Positions 17,951 through 27,632 are shown, counted from the stretch's first letter. The stretch is 64,000 nucleotides of DNA from Rhodobacteraceae bacterium F11138 (GCA_016521575.1 JAEKDP010000003.1:186001-250000), one strand, 5' to 3'. The notes: a model not told the origin generated them from the letters alone. Made by a program: numbers and translations.

Positions 17951-18280
17951 GTGACCGATGAGGACCAAAAGCAGCGTTTGGCGCAGCTGGAGGCCCGGAT
18001 CAAAGCGGCCAAGGGGGAAGCCCCCGGCAAATCCCACACCGACGAACACTATTCCCAGGCACATCTGGCCTGGCGCATGGTGATTGAACTTGTGGTCGGT
18101 CTGGGGATCGGCTTTGGCATCGGCTACGGGCTGGACAGCCTGTTCGGGACGCTCCCGATCTTTCTGGTGCTGTTTACATTGCTGGGTCTGGCGGCAGGCA
18201 TCAAGACGATGCTGCGCAGCGCACGCGAGATCCAGGCGACACAACAGGCCGAACAGGCCGAGAAGAACGAGAGGGACTGA
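17951..18280 (+). CDS. atpI: ATP synthase assembly/regulatory protein AtpI
   Basis: A 109-residue protein from GTG 17951, with GAGGG about nine bases upstream; another GTG at 17936 is possible. A charged N-terminal helix (LAQLEARIKAAKG) precedes two membrane spans, LVVGLGIGFGIGYGLDSLFG and FLVLFTLLGLAAGIKTML. AtpI-type proteins help assemble the c ring and precede atpB in alphaproteobacterial F0 operons. Confidence 0.9.
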   Translation: MTDEDQKQRLAQLEARIKAAKGEAPGKSHTDEHYSQAHLAWRMVIELVVGLGIGFGIGYGLDSLFGTLPIFLVLFTLLGLAAGIKTMLRSAREIQATQQAEQAEKNERD

Positions 18281-18283
18281 ACC

Positions 18284-19054
18284 TTGGCAAGCGAATCCTT
18301 GGGTGCGGAACACGTTTCGGAAGAAAGCGGTCTGGTCTTTCATCCGATGGACCAGTTCATCGTCAAGCCGCTGTTCGGCGATGGGCCGATCTCGTGGTAC
18401 ACGCCGACCAATGTCACCCTGTGGATGGGGCTGGCGGTTCTGGCCATCATCGCGCTGCTGGTTCTGAGCACCAGCAAACGCGCCATCGTGCCCGGCCGCG
18501 GACAGTCGATCGCCGAACTGGCCTATGGCTTTGTCTACAAGATGGTCGAGGATGTCACCGGCAAGGACGGGATCAAGTACTTCCCTTACATCATGACGCT
18601 GTTCATGTTCATCGTCTGCGCCAACTTTCTGGGGTTGATCCCGGGGTCGTTCACCACGACCAGCCATCTTGCCGTTACCGTGGTCATGGCTCTGGCGGTG
18701 TTCCTGACGGTCACGGTCCTGGGCTTCTATCTGCATGGCGCCAGCTTCATCAAACTGTTCTGGATCAGCGCCGCTCCGCTGCCGCTGCGTCCGGTGCTGG
18801 CGTTGATCGAGGTGATTTCCTATTTCGTGCGTCCGGTCAGCCATTCGATCCGACTGATGGGCAACATGATGGCCGGTCACGCCGTGATCAAGGTCTTTGC
18901 AGGCTTTGCCGCGATCACCGCGATTGCCCCGATTTCGGTTCTGGCGATCAGTGCGATCTACGCGCTCGAAATTCTGGTGTCCTTCATTCAGGCCTATGTC
19001 TTTGCCATTCTGACATGCGTGTATCTGAAAGACGCCTTGCATCCGCATCACTAA
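18284..19054 (+). CDS. atpB: ATP synthase F0 subunit a
   Basis: Proton-channel subunit of 256 residues. It starts with TTG at 18284 after GAGGGACTGAACC, three bases past the atpI stop. The essential stator Arg is residue 190 in [16 protein letters not shown]. Long helices and the end [20 protein letters not shown] are typical. The rare TTG start may tune the a subunit to one copy against many c subunits, which is inference. Confidence 0.97.
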   Translation: MASESLGAEHVSEESGLVFHPMDQFIVKPLFGDGPISWYTPTNVTLWMGLAVLAIIALLVLSTSKRAIVPGRGQSIAELAYGFVYKMVEDVTGKDGIKYFPYIMTLFMFIVCANFLGLIPGSFTTTSHLAVTVVMALAVFLTVTVLGFYLHGASFIKLFWISAAPLPLRPVLALIEVISYFVRPVSHSIRLMGNMMAGHAVIKVFAGFAAITAIAPISVLAISAIYALEILVSFIQAYVFAILTCVYLKDALHPHH

Positions 19055-19120
19055 GAACAACGGGTTCGCGTGTTGCGGGCCCTTCTGAAAACCATCAATT
19101 CCATCGTAAGGAGAAAACTC

Positions 19121-19357
19121 ATGGAAGGTGACGTCGTACAAATGGGCGCATATATCGGCGCAGGTCTGGCTTGTACCGGTATGGGCGGGGCTGCTGTTGG
19201 TGTGGGCCACGTTGTCGGGAACTACCTGTCTGGCGCGCTGCGCAACCCGTCGGCTGCTGCCGGTCAAACGGCCACCATGTTCATCGGTATCGCGTTCTCG
19301 GAAGCCCTGGGGATCTTCTCGTTCCTCGTCGCGCTTCTGCTGATGTTCGCCGTCTAA
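19121..19357 (+). CDS. atpE: ATP synthase F0 subunit c
   Basis: A 78-residue hairpin of two membrane helices forming the rotor ring. The polar loop is R41-N-P; the ion-carrying carboxylate is Glu61 in [11 protein letters not shown], which points to a proton-binding ring. The ATG at 19121 follows a strong TAAGGAG. The strong ribosome site and the 66-base leader fit the high c-subunit stoichiometry. Confidence 0.97.
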   Translation: MEGDVVQMGAYIGAGLACTGMGGAAVGVGHVVGNYLSGALRNPSAAAGQTATMFIGIAFSEALGIFSFLVALLLMFAV

Positions 19358-19440
19358 ACCTTAGGAAGCTTCATCCTTACGGTCGGGTGGCGCGCAGGCG
19401 TGCGCCGCCCGGTGTAGGCTAAGTTCCCAAGGAGAACGAC

Positions 19441-20013
19441 ATGGCAACCGAAACCACAGCCCAACACGTCGATCCTCTTGCGCTTGAAGAGGCCGGCATG
19501 TGCGTCGATGCGCACGGCGGCGCCATTGGCATGCCGCAGCTCTGCTTTGACTGGTTCCCCAACCAGATGTTCTGGCTGGTGGTGACTCTGGTCGTGATCT
19601 TTCTGGTGTTGTCGCGCGTGGCGCTGCCGCGCATCGCGGCCATCCTGGCCGAGCGGCAAGGCACCATCACCAACGATATCGCCGCTGCCGAGGATCTGAA
19701 GGCCAAGGCGGTCGCGGCCGAAGCGGCGTACAATCAGGCGCTGGCCGACGCCCGCACCGAGGCGCAGGCAATCGTGGCCGAGGCCAAGGCCGAAATTCAG
19801 GCCGACCTGGATGTCGCCATCCAGAAGGCGGATGCCGAGATCGCCGCCAAATCGGCGGAATCCGAAAAGGCCATCGCCGAAATCCGGGCCGGAGCACTGG
19901 ACAGTGTCAAGGCCGTCGCCAGCGACACCGCCGCCGAACTGGTTTCGGTTCTGGGTGGCAAGGCCGACAGCGATGCGGTGAATGCCGCCGTTTCCGACCG
20001 GTTGAAAGGATAA
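19441..20013 (+). CDS. atpF': ATP synthase F0 subunit b'
   Basis: A 190-residue stator subunit. After about 35 polar residues with a short [20 protein letters not shown] segment, one membrane helix ([20 protein letters not shown]) is followed by a long Ala/Glu-rich coiled coil that reaches to F1. Having b' and b in tandem is typical of photosynthetic and related alphaproteobacteria. Confidence 0.95.
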   Translation: MATETTAQHVDPLALEEAGMCVDAHGGAIGMPQLCFDWFPNQMFWLVVTLVVIFLVLSRVALPRIAAILAERQGTITNDIAAAEDLKAKAVAAEAAYNQALADARTEAQAIVAEAKAEIQADLDVAIQKADAEIAAKSAESEKAIAEIRAGALDSVKAVASDTAAELVSVLGGKADSDAVNAAVSDRLKG

Positions 20014-20018
20014 AAGAC

Positions 20019-20579
20019 ATGCGCAACATATTCGCCGTGATCCTGACCGCCGGTTTCGCCAGCCCCGCGCTGGCGGCGGGCGGGCCGTTCTTTTCGCTGC
20101 ACAACACCAACTTTGTCGTGCTGCTGGCATTCCTGCTGTTCCTGGGCGTTCTGATCTATCTCAAGGTGCCCACGCTGCTGGGCGGCATGCTGGACAAACG
20201 GTCTGAAAGCATCAAGTCCGAGCTGGACGAGGCCCGTGCCCTGCGTGAAGAAGCGCAGACTGTTCTTGCCTCTTACGAGCGCAAGCAGCAGGAAGTGAAG
20301 GAACAGGCCGACCGCATCGTCGCCGCCGCGGGTGAAGACGCCAAGGCCGCCGCTGAAAAGGCCAAGGAAGATCTGAAAGTTTCGATCGCGCGCCGGCTGG
20401 CCGCTGCCGAGGATCAGATCGCATCGGCCGAGGCCTCTGCTGTCAAGGAAGTCCGCGACCAGGCGATCATCATTGCCGTGGCCGCCGCCAAGGACGTCAT
20501 CGCCAAACAGATGACCGCTGCGGACGGCAACAAGCTGATCGACGACGCCATTGCCGAGGTCAATGCCAAGCTGCACTGA
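20019..20579 (+). CDS. atpF: ATP synthase F0 subunit b
   Basis: A 186-residue stator subunit. A hydrophobic N-terminus (residues 1-18, [14 protein letters not shown]) is followed by the membrane helix [20 protein letters not shown] and a long charged coiled coil. It pairs with b' to hold the F1 head still. It lies 5 bases after b' and ends the operon; the F1 genes atpHAGDC are not in the window. Confidence 0.95.
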   Translation: MRNIFAVILTAGFASPALAAGGPFFSLHNTNFVVLLAFLLFLGVLIYLKVPTLLGGMLDKRSESIKSELDEARALREEAQTVLASYERKQQEVKEQADRIVAAAGEDAKAAAEKAKEDLKVSIARRLAAAEDQIASAEASAVKEVRDQAIIIAVAAAKDVIAKQMTAADGNKLIDDAIAEVNAKLH

Positions 20580-20603
20580 CGCAGGTGACGGATCATGCAT
20601 TGC

Positions 20604-20633
20604 AGGGGCCCGGCGTTTTCGACGCGGGGCCCT
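20604..20633 (+). terminator. Terminator after atpF
   Basis: An interrupted GC stem (AGGG/CCCT, CCC/GGG, GCGT/ACGC with single-base bulges) and a TTTCG loop, followed by TTT. It begins 24 bases after the atpF stop. Confidence 0.6.
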
Positions 20634-20686
20634 TTGCGTTGATCGGCCCGTCGGCGCAACAAGGGCACAGCTGTTCGAGGTGAAAC

Positions 20687-21559
20687 ATGGATCGAGACCC
20701 GCAACCGGGCAAGGTTTGTTGCATCGTCATCCCGGTTTACCGCCCCCTGAACGACGCCGAAACCGGCTTGATGCGCCACAATCTGGACACGCTTGATGGG
20801 TTCCCGGCGGTTTTGGTCGGGGCGGCACAGCAAGGCGCGTTGCTAGAGGCCACGCGCAACGCTCTGTCAGCAGACCGACCGGGCCAGATCACGGTTCAGA
20901 CGTTCGCCGACCGGTTTTTCCAGAGTGTCGCGGGTTACAATGATCTGATGCTGGACGCAGGCTTTTTCGAACGGTTCGAGGATTTCGATCACATTCTGAT
21001 CTGCCAACAGGACGCGATTGTTCTGAGGCCCGGCCTGGCGGAATGGCTGGGCAAGGGATATGCCTTTGTCGGCGCTCCGATGTTCCAAGGCTATCATGCG
21101 CCGAAACGACCACTGACCTATCTGTCTACTCTGAACGGCGGTCTGTCCCTGCGCCACATCCCTTCGGCATTGTCCGTATTGCGGCGTGCCACGTTCGTGG
21201 GCCGTCGCCGGTGGGTCCGCGCGGCAGAGAAGCTGGGGCTGTTTCGTATCGCGAATGCCCTGATGCGCCTGATTGGCGAACGCCGGTTGGTCGTGCACGA
21301 AAAGGGCCTGCATGAGGATGTGCTCTGGACCAGGGACGTTCCGGCGGTGTTCCCCCGTTTCCACGTGCCACCGCCCGAAACGGCGGCGCATTTTGCCTTT
21401 GAGACCTGCCCACGGGAATTGTACCGACGCATCGGGAAAAAACTGCCCTTTGGCTGTCATGCGTTTGAACGCTACGATCCGGGTTTCTGGGTCGATCACG
21501 CACCGCCCGAGGTGGTGCCTTATGTCAAGGCTTTGGTCGCAGGCCCGCATGATGCGTGA
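20687..21559 (+). CDS. DUF5672 (glycosyltransferase-like) protein
   Basis: A 290-residue soluble protein. VCCIVIPVYRPLNDAETGLM opens like a GT-A fold; FDHILICQQDAIVLRPGLAE gives the acidic QQD motif, and GAPMFQGYH and TLNGGLSLRHIPSAL fit the DUF5672 family, which sits in polysaccharide gene sets. RBS GAGG precedes the ATG. Followed after 174 bases by another glycan-type gene on the same strand. The donor sugar and target are unknown. Confidence 0.78.
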   Translation: MDRDPQPGKVCCIVIPVYRPLNDAETGLMRHNLDTLDGFPAVLVGAAQQGALLEATRNALSADRPGQITVQTFADRFFQSVAGYNDLMLDAGFFERFEDFDHILICQQDAIVLRPGLAEWLGKGYAFVGAPMFQGYHAPKRPLTYLSTLNGGLSLRHIPSALSVLRRATFVGRRRWVRAAEKLGLFRIANALMRLIGERRLVVHEKGLHEDVLWTRDVPAVFPRFHVPPPETAAHFAFETCPRELYRRIGKKLPFGCHAFERYDPGFWVDHAPPEVVPYVKALVAGPHDA

Positions 21560-21733
21560 CGGCAGCCGCAGTTTTCATAGGCTGGCACCGCGCGACAGGT
21601 CATCCGACCCGTCCCACGATGGATGTGGCGCTGATTGAATACTTGCGGTTCACGCGATACTTGCAATAGCAGGGGTGTTGGTTCGCAGGGGGCTTTGCCA
21701 AAGCCTGTAACCCACAACCCTGGTTGAGAGGCT

Positions 21734-23236
21734 TTGATGACGTCAGATGCGCTGAACAAAGAGCCGGCGGCGGTCGCGATTGATGGCTGTCCCAAATACG
21801 GGATCGAGTTTTCCTTTTGCTCTCTGGTGACCGACACCGCCCAATACAGCGCCATGATACAATCCATGAAAGACGCCGGGTTTGATGAATCCTGTGCCGA
21901 ATACCTGTATCTGGACAACAGGGTCCAGAACCAGGGCGACGGATATGCGGGCCTGAACCTGTTGGCCAATCATGCGCGTGGCAAGTATATCGTGTTCTGT
22001 CATCAGGACGTTCTGGCAATCGACGGGCCGGACAGGCTGCGCGAGATCGTCGCCGGACTTTCCCGGCAGGATCCCGCATGGGCGGTATTGGGCAATGCAG
22101 GGCTGCGTGGCGGCGCGCGTTTCATGTATCTGAACGAACAAGCGAGCGTCTGCGCCGGAAAAAGCAGACGGCCGCCAGAGCGCATCGAGTCGCTGGACGA
22201 GAACTTCATCCTGCTGCGTCAGGACGCCCGGCTGGGCTTTTCAAACGATCTCAGCGGGTTTCACCTGTATGGGACGGATCTGGTCAGCCAGGCCAGCCTG
22301 CGCGGGCTGACCGCCTATGTCGTCGATTTTCGCGTCGAACACCTGGGCAAGGGCAAGATCGATCGGGCCTTTCACGACGCCTGCACTCAATTTGAAGAAA
22401 AATACGCCCGGGCCTTCACGCCGCGGACTGTGAACACGACCTGCACCTCGCTGGACCTGGGAACGGTTGACGGCGAGGGGCGGGCGCGCAGGCTTGCCTA
22501 TTTTGCGCCCGGTGGTGCGGAATTCGTAAGGCCCAGCAAGAAAGCGAAGAAAGCCATTCGTTCGTATATTTCGGGCAACCGGATCGAAATGGACGGTCTG
22601 CAAATCCGCTACCCTCGGAATTTGCCATATTCGACATATCATGAATTGCGCAAAGATCTGTATGAACGGCCCATGCGGCAGTCACTTCAGGACTATTTGC
22701 GCCCCGACACGCCCGTCGTCGAACTGGGGGCGGGCTTTGGCGTACTGTCCGGTGTCATCAGCCGTATTCTGGATCCGAGCCAGCGGCAGGTGGTGGTCGA
22801 ATCTGATCCACAGCTCCTTGCCCTTTGCGAGCAGAACGTTCGGTGTGCCAGCCCCGAAAGGGACATCAGGGCGGTAAATGCGCAGATCGTCTATGCGGCC
22901 AAGGCAAGCGCCTGCGCCGGGGATCGAGCGGTGGCGCGGGACCGGAACGCGCCGAGCGTGCCAACCACGACCTTGTCACAGGTGCTGGAGGAGACCGGCA
23001 TGGATTGCCCCTATGGGTTGGTCTGTGACATCGACGGGATCGAATTCGATCTGATTGACCGGGATGTCCAAGGGTTGGAATACTGCCAGACGCTGATCCT
23101 TAAACTGAATCCAAGCGCGTACTACGCGCGTGGAGAAACCGCGATATCGTTCCTGCACAATCTTGAGGCGGCCGGTTTCACAGCCCTTGCCAGCACTGGT
23201 GCGGTTCTCGTTGCGGCCAGAAAACCGGCGGGCTGA
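21734..23236 (+). CDS. Glycosyltransferase-like plus FkbM-type methyltransferase fusion
   Basis: A 500-residue two-part protein. Residues 1 to about 230 resemble a GT-A glycosyltransferase: LYLDNRVQNQGDGYAGLNL, then ARGKYIVFCHQDVLAI with the acidic QD. From about residue 325 there is a SAM-methyltransferase fold of the FkbM type: PVVELGAGFGVLSGVISRI (SAM loop), VVVESDPQLL, VPTTTLSQVL and the FkbM block GLVCDIDGIEFDLI. No signal peptide. It probably modifies a surface glycan or exopolysaccharide unit; the substrate is inferred only from domains and the DUF5672 neighbour. Confidence 0.75.
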   Translation: MMTSDALNKEPAAVAIDGCPKYGIEFSFCSLVTDTAQYSAMIQSMKDAGFDESCAEYLYLDNRVQNQGDGYAGLNLLANHARGKYIVFCHQDVLAIDGPDRLREIVAGLSRQDPAWAVLGNAGLRGGARFMYLNEQASVCAGKSRRPPERIESLDENFILLRQDARLGFSNDLSGFHLYGTDLVSQASLRGLTAYVVDFRVEHLGKGKIDRAFHDACTQFEEKYARAFTPRTVNTTCTSLDLGTVDGEGRARRLAYFAPGGAEFVRPSKKAKKAIRSYISGNRIEMDGLQIRYPRNLPYSTYHELRKDLYERPMRQSLQDYLRPDTPVVELGAGFGVLSGVISRILDPSQRQVVVESDPQLLALCEQNVRCASPERDIRAVNAQIVYAAKASACAGDRAVARDRNAPSVPTTTLSQVLEETGMDCPYGLVCDIDGIEFDLIDRDVQGLEYCQTLILKLNPSAYYARGETAISFLHNLEAAGFTALASTGAVLVAARKPAG

Positions 23237-23249
23237 TGGTCGGGCCGCG

Positions 23250-24020
23250 TCAGTTGGGACCTGCTTCGTGTAGCAGCCTCTGGCGGGCGATGCGTTCGTT
23301 GCGATCGGCGCGACGCTGATCCAGCAGCGCCTGTTCGATGAATTCCAGATGCGCGATGACGGCGGACCGGGCCGCGTCCGGGTTCCGGGCCTGAATGGCA
23401 TCGTTGATGGCGCGGTGCTGGTCCAGCAGCGCGGCGCGGGTGGTGCGTTGCTGGAACATGACCTGCCGGTTATAGAACACGCCCTCGCGCAGCAGGTCGA
23501 ACATTGCGCGCATCATATGCAGCATCACCACGTTGTGGCTGGCTTCGATGATGGCGCCATGAAACTGGGCATCAAGACGGGCCTCGTCTTCCGGGCTGCG
23601 ATCCGTGGTGTCGTCCTGCATCCGGTCGAAAATGGTCTGGATCACGGCCAGATCGCTGTCCGATCCCAAGCGGGCGGCGCGCTGTGCGGCCAAGGCTTCG
23701 ATATCGCGGCGAAATGCGACATAGTCGAACACCGCTTCGTCATGGCTGGCAAACAGGCGGGTCAGGGCAGGGGAAAACGCGGACCCCAAGACATCGGCGA
23801 CGAAAATGCCCGAACCGGCGCGGCTGGCCAGCAGGCCCTTGTCCTGCAGTTGGGCCACCGCTTCGCGCAGGCTGGGACGGGACACGCCCAGACGCTCGGA
23901 CAGATCGCGTTCCGACGGCAGCCGTTCACCCGGTCGCAATATGCCGCGCAGAATCAGCAATTCGATCTGATGAACCACCGAGGCGGACAGTTTCTCGGCC
24001 TGGATCTTTTGAAAAGGCAT
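23250..24020 (-). CDS. FadR-type (GntR/FCD) transcriptional regulator
   Basis: A 256-residue regulator. The N-terminal GntR HTH has LPSERDLSERLGVSRPSLRE and AVAQLQDKGLLASRAGSGIF; the FCD helical bundle follows from about residue 95, with metal-ligand-like His residues in DAQFHGAIIEASHN and at the QHRAINDAI His. PdhR/LldR-type regulators of this form sense small organic acids. No target is adjacent; the gene is convergent with the fusion gene and divergent from a lipoprotein gene. Confidence 0.9.
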   Translation of the reverse strand: MPFQKIQAEKLSASVVHQIELLILRGILRPGERLPSERDLSERLGVSRPSLREAVAQLQDKGLLASRAGSGIFVADVLGSAFSPALTRLFASHDEAVFDYVAFRRDIEALAAQRAARLGSDSDLAVIQTIFDRMQDDTTDRSPEDEARLDAQFHGAIIEASHNVVMLHMMRAMFDLLREGVFYNRQVMFQQRTTRAALLDQHRAINDAIQARNPDAARSAVIAHLEFIEQALLDQRRADRNERIARQRLLHEAGPN

Positions 24021-24139
24021 CGCGGTATCCGTTTGATTGGTAAGATATTATGACCGGAGCATGTCCCCGGCAAGCTGTTTGCTCTCGGACTCCGTCGCGG
24101 TTCAGGCCCTGTTAACCATGCTGCGGTCAAGATCGGCGC

Positions 24140-24547
24140 ATGTTTCGGATTGTTCTTCTCGCAGCCGCCCTTCTGTCCGCTTGCGGCGGCCCCGGTCTCT
24201 ATTTTCGGGAGGCTCCGGTTCAGCGCATTTCAGTAGATGGCAGCGTGTTTGACGTTCGGGTGCGCGGCGATCTGGCCGAAGCGGTACGGGTCAACGAACA
24301 ATATGCGCCACGGTTTGGTCCCATACGGACGCGCGCAGCCTTTGCCATGGCCAAGGTCAGCGGCTGCAAGGTGACAGAGGTTCGCGGGGATCAGGCGGTG
24401 GCGACCGGCATTCTGGCCTGCGACGGGCGGCCGGCCCCTCTGGCGTTTCCGCGTGAGACGGGTTCGTTTACCTGCCTCGAGACCAGTCTGCGCGGGTTTG
24501 ACATTCCGGGCGGGCCCTATCCGGAATATGATTGCGACCCGTACTAA
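24140..24547 (+). CDS. Putative lipoprotein
   Basis: A 135-residue protein with a lipoprotein signal MFRIVLLAAALLSACGG; lipidation would be at Cys15. The mature part has four Cys in two likely pairs (GCKV, LACDG, FTCLE, YDCDPY). No named family is recognised. It stands alone, convergent with the TRAP operon; 24548-24709 beyond it holds nothing I recognise. Confidence 0.65.
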   Translation: MFRIVLLAAALLSACGGPGLYFREAPVQRISVDGSVFDVRVRGDLAEAVRVNEQYAPRFGPIRTRAAFAMAKVSGCKVTEVRGDQAVATGILACDGRPAPLAFPRETGSFTCLETSLRGFDIPGGPYPEYDCDPY

Positions 24548-24709
24548 CACCCGGTTTTCATCGCCTTCCCAATGGCGATGCACGGGCTTGTCACCGGGTG
24601 GCTCCGGGCGGGGGCCTGTCCGAATACCGCGTGCCAGGACCGGTGCCGCCTTGGTTTCCGGCCCTGGCCTTGTTGCGTTTGCGCGGCGTCACAATCTTGG
24701 CAAATGGCG

Positions 24710-26032
24710 CTATCGGTTGTGGGCGGCGGTCTGTTCGGGCAGCCATGTCACGATCTGCGGGAACATCACGAACAGCAGCAGGATCGCAACCTGGATCAGG
24801 AAGAACGGGATCACCCCGCGATAGACCTGGGCGATGCCGATCCCCTCGGGCAGCACGCCCTTGAGATAGAACAACGTATAGCCGAAGGGCGGCGTGATAT
24901 AGGCCATCTGCGCGGTGATCATGAACAGAACTCCGAACCATAGGGGATCGAACCCCAGCGTCGTGACGATCGGGATGAAGACGGGCACGCACAGCAGGAT
25001 GATCCCGATCTCGTCGAGAAACAGCCCCAGGATGATCAGAACCGCCAGCATCGCCAGCAGAACGACATAGCGCGACGCTTCGAGCGTGCGCACGAAATCA
25101 AGGATGGCATCAGCCCCGCCTGTTGCCACAAAGACCGAGATGAACGCCTTGGCACCCAGCGTGATCCACAGGATCATCGCCGAGACCCGCAGCGCATCGG
25201 TTGCCGCCGCGTCGATGTTGGTCAGCCGCAGCCGCCCCGATACCAGTGCCGAGACCAAGGCACCCAGTACCCCGACCGACGCGGCCTCGGTCGGGGTGGC
25301 GATCCCGGCATAGATCGAGCCCAGCACCGCAAGGATCACCGCCGCTGGCAGGATCAGGCTGCGCAGGGCCGCCAGTTTTTCGACAAGGGGGATGTCGGGC
25401 AGGTCGGTCGCCAGCGGCGCCAGCGAAGGATCAAGCCGGACCCGTACCCAGATATAGGCGCTGTAGGAAAACGCCAGCACCAGGCCGGGGATGATCCCGG
25501 CGATGAACATCTGCCCGATCGAGATTTGCGCGGTGATTGCGTAAACGATGGTGATGACCGAGGGCGGGATCAGGATGCCAAGCGTGCCACCGGCACAGAT
25601 CGCCCCCAGCGCCAGGGGCTGGTTGTAGTTGCGCGCCAGCATCGAGGGCAGGGCAAGGATACCCATTGCCGCCACCGCGGCCCCGACAACGCCCGTCATC
25701 GCGGCCATGATCGTACAGATCACCACGGTGCCGATCGCCAATCCGCCGGAAACCCGCCCGAACCATTTTTCCATTGCCGTATAGAGATCGTCGATGATGC
25801 CGGATTTCTGCAGGATGGCGGCCATCAGCACATAGAGCGGAATGGCCATCAGAGATTCCGATGTCATCGTGTCAAAGGTGTTGAGAACCGTCACGATCAG
25901 CGCGCCGGGTCCCCAAAGGAGCGCGGTCACCAGAAAAGCAATGGCGCCCAGCACGAAAGCAAGCCCCGCACCGGTGAGCATCAGCACCACCAAAGAGGCA
26001 AACATGAGAATCAGGACCAGGGTGCTTTCCAT
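24710..26032 (-). CDS. TRAP transporter large permease (DctM family)
   Basis: A 440-residue inner membrane protein with about twelve spans, the ion-coupled translocator of a TRAP system. Start at 26032 overlaps the small permease stop (ATGA). The family block GGTLGILIPPSVITIVYAIT and the later YITPPFGYTLFYLKG mark the two inverted halves. Third gene of the set HMG-CoA reductase, SBP, small permease, large permease; its cargo is probably an organic acid, here inferred to be mevalonate. Confidence 0.94.
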   Translation of the reverse strand: MESTLVLILMFASLVVLMLTGAGLAFVLGAIAFLVTALLWGPGALIVTVLNTFDTMTSESLMAIPLYVLMAAILQKSGIIDDLYTAMEKWFGRVSGGLAIGTVVICTIMAAMTGVVGAAVAAMGILALPSMLARNYNQPLALGAICAGGTLGILIPPSVITIVYAITAQISIGQMFIAGIIPGLVLAFSYSAYIWVRVRLDPSLAPLATDLPDIPLVEKLAALRSLILPAAVILAVLGSIYAGIATPTEAASVGVLGALVSALVSGRLRLTNIDAAATDALRVSAMILWITLGAKAFISVFVATGGADAILDFVRTLEASRYVVLLAMLAVLIILGLFLDEIGIILLCVPVFIPIVTTLGFDPLWFGVLFMITAQMAYITPPFGYTLFYLKGVLPEGIGIAQVYRGVIPFFLIQVAILLLFVMFPQIVTWLPEQTAAHNR

Positions 26033-26520
26033 CAGGCGGCCCTTCCGCGCATGGCAAAGACGATCTCGGCCAGGGCCTGCAGGATCAGCAGCACGGCCGC
26101 GAGCGGCAACACCGACTTGGCCGGCCATACCACCGGATTCCAGGCGGAATAGCTGGTTTCGCCGTATTCATAGGCCTGGTAGGCAAGCGGTGCGCTGTAG
26201 CGTAGAAGCATGGCGCCGAAAAGCAGCGCGAGAAGCGCGCCGAGGATGGCAAGAACAGACTTGAAGCGACCGGTGGCGCGCGACGACAGGATGTCGACGG
26301 CGACATGCCCGCCCGTGTGCAGCAGGTACGGTCCCCCCAACAGAAAGAACGGGCCGAACAGCAGGGTTGCCAGTTCCGGCGCCCAGCTTGTCGGGTTGTG
26401 GAATGAATAGCGCGAGACAACCTCGAACAGCATCAGCCCGGCGATGGCATAAACCAGCCATTTCGTCAGACCGAAAATCCGTCGGTTGAGCGCGGTAACC
26501 CCTTCGGCGGCGCGCAGCAT
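26032..26520 (-). CDS. TRAP transporter small permease (DctQ family)
   Basis: A 162-residue protein with four membrane helices; RYSFHNPTSWAPELATLLFG with the W-x-x-E pattern is typical of DctQ. It bridges the large permease and the binding protein. Coupled to the large permease by ATGA. A strong hairpin separates it from the SBP gene upstream. Confidence 0.9.
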   Translation of the reverse strand: MLRAAEGVTALNRRIFGLTKWLVYAIAGLMLFEVVSRYSFHNPTSWAPELATLLFGPFFLLGGPYLLHTGGHVAVDILSSRATGRFKSVLAILGALLALLFGAMLLRYSAPLAYQAYEYGETSYSAWNPVVWPAKSVLPLAAVLLILQALAEIVFAMRGRAA

Positions 26521-26542
26521 GGTGCATTCTCCAAGGTAACAT

Positions 26543-26574
26543 GACGCCGCGCGATCCGGGGACCGCGCGGCGTC
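26543..26574 (-). promoter_or_regulatory. Intercistronic hairpin between SBP and permease genes
   Basis: An 11-pair perfect stem (GACGCCGCGCG with its complement) and a ten-base loop, with no T run. A hairpin like this after an SBP gene usually slows exonucleases or partly terminates, giving more binding protein than permease. That role is inferred. Confidence 0.55.
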
Positions 26575-26591
26575 GATCAGGCGTTCCGCAA

Positions 26592-27632
26592 TCAGAGCAG
26601 GCGCAGATCGCGCAGAAGTTCTTTCTGGCTTTCCATCATCTCGACGGCAAGGGGATCACCTTTGGTCGCCTTTTCCCACGAGACGATTGCACGCGTGCGC
26701 GCCTCGGCAACGTCGGTCGGATCGAGCGTGACGATCTCGACGCCTGCGGCTTCGAACTTGGCCAGGTATTCGGCGTTGTCCACGATGATGTTCTGACGCA
26801 GCGCGCCCGACACCTCGCGCGCCGCAACCGCAAGCGCGGCGCGTTGCTGATCGTCGAGCGTCTGATAGGCGGCCGTGTTGGCGACATAACAGGTCGCGGT
26901 GCTGGGCTGATGCACACCGGGCAGGATCAGGTATTTCGTGACCTCGTGCAGCCCTTCTTCGTAATTGGCCTTGATATCGCCCCGGTCGGCAAAGTCGATA
27001 AGCCCCTTGTCGAGCGCGGAATATACCTCGGATGTGGGCAGCGGCGACACCGCGACGCCGAAATCGGCCATGACCGCGCCGGCCAGCCCGACGAAACGCC
27101 CCTTGAGACCATCCATGTCGGCGATCTTGCGGATTTCGACCTTGGAGTGGATCGGTTCTTCGCCATAGACGGTGGGCGCGACATAGGTCAGCCCCGCGGA
27201 CGCATAGGAACGTGCGGCCATGTCCAGCCCGCCACGCTCATAGAACCAGGCTTCGTACTGGTCGGCCTCGGGAAAGCCGAACGGCACCGTCGAGGAGAAC
27301 CCATGTGCGGGGATCTTGCCGGCGGTGTAGCCGTCGAAGGTCTTCATCAGTTCAAACGCGCCGCCGCGAACGGCGTCGAATGCCTGCGCCGATGGCACGA
27401 TCTGGCCGCCCGAGAATGGCGTGATTTCCAGGCTGCCGCCGGTCAGTTCGGCAACGCGGCTACAGAACTTTTCTTCATAGAGCATCGGGGTGGTGCCGCC
27501 GCCCCACAATGCCTGCATCCGCCATTTGGTTGCGCCCTGCGCCCGAACGGCGCTGGCGGAAACGATGGCCGGGGCCGCCAGCCCCGCCGCGCCGATGGCG
27601 CGCATGAAGTTCCGTCTTGTCTTGTCGGTCAT
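26592..27632 (-). CDS. TRAP transporter substrate-binding protein (DctP family)
   Basis: A 346-residue periplasmic receptor. MTDKTRRNFMRAIGAAGLAA is a Tat-type signal (RRNF) and processing is likely after VRAQG. The DctP core includes FSSTVPFGFPEADQYEAWFY and the ligand-contact segment LKGRFVGLAGAVMADFGVAV, where an Arg normally binds the substrate carboxylate. RBS AGGGAGG. Located 37 bases after the HMG-CoA reductase, so the likely ligand is mevalonate or a related hydroxy acid; this is context, not seen in the protein. Confidence 0.9.
   Translation of the reverse strand: MTDKTRRNFMRAIGAAGLAAPAIVSASAVRAQGATKWRMQALWGGGTTPMLYEEKFCSRVAELTGGSLEITPFSGGQIVPSAQAFDAVRGGAFELMKTFDGYTAGKIPAHGFSSTVPFGFPEADQYEAWFYERGGLDMAARSYASAGLTYVAPTVYGEEPIHSKVEIRKIADMDGLKGRFVGLAGAVMADFGVAVSPLPTSEVYSALDKGLIDFADRGDIKANYEEGLHEVTKYLILPGVHQPSTATCYVANTAAYQTLDDQQRAALAVAAREVSGALRQNIIVDNAEYLAKFEAAGVEIVTLDPTDVAEARTRAIVSWEKATKGDPLAVEMMESQKELLRDLRLL

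Noticed and set aside
17729-19267. A 512-codon open frame on the minus strand opposite the F0 operon
   Set aside because: It lies antisense to atpI, atpB and atpE, whose products are certain. Its composition (runs of His, Gln, Asp, Arg) is typical of the antisense of a GC-rich coding strand.
24021-24060. Operator for the FadR-type regulator
   Set aside because: Near TTGGTAAGATATT there is partial symmetry, but no clear T-G-G-T/A-C-C-A pair with the spacing used by FCD regulators.
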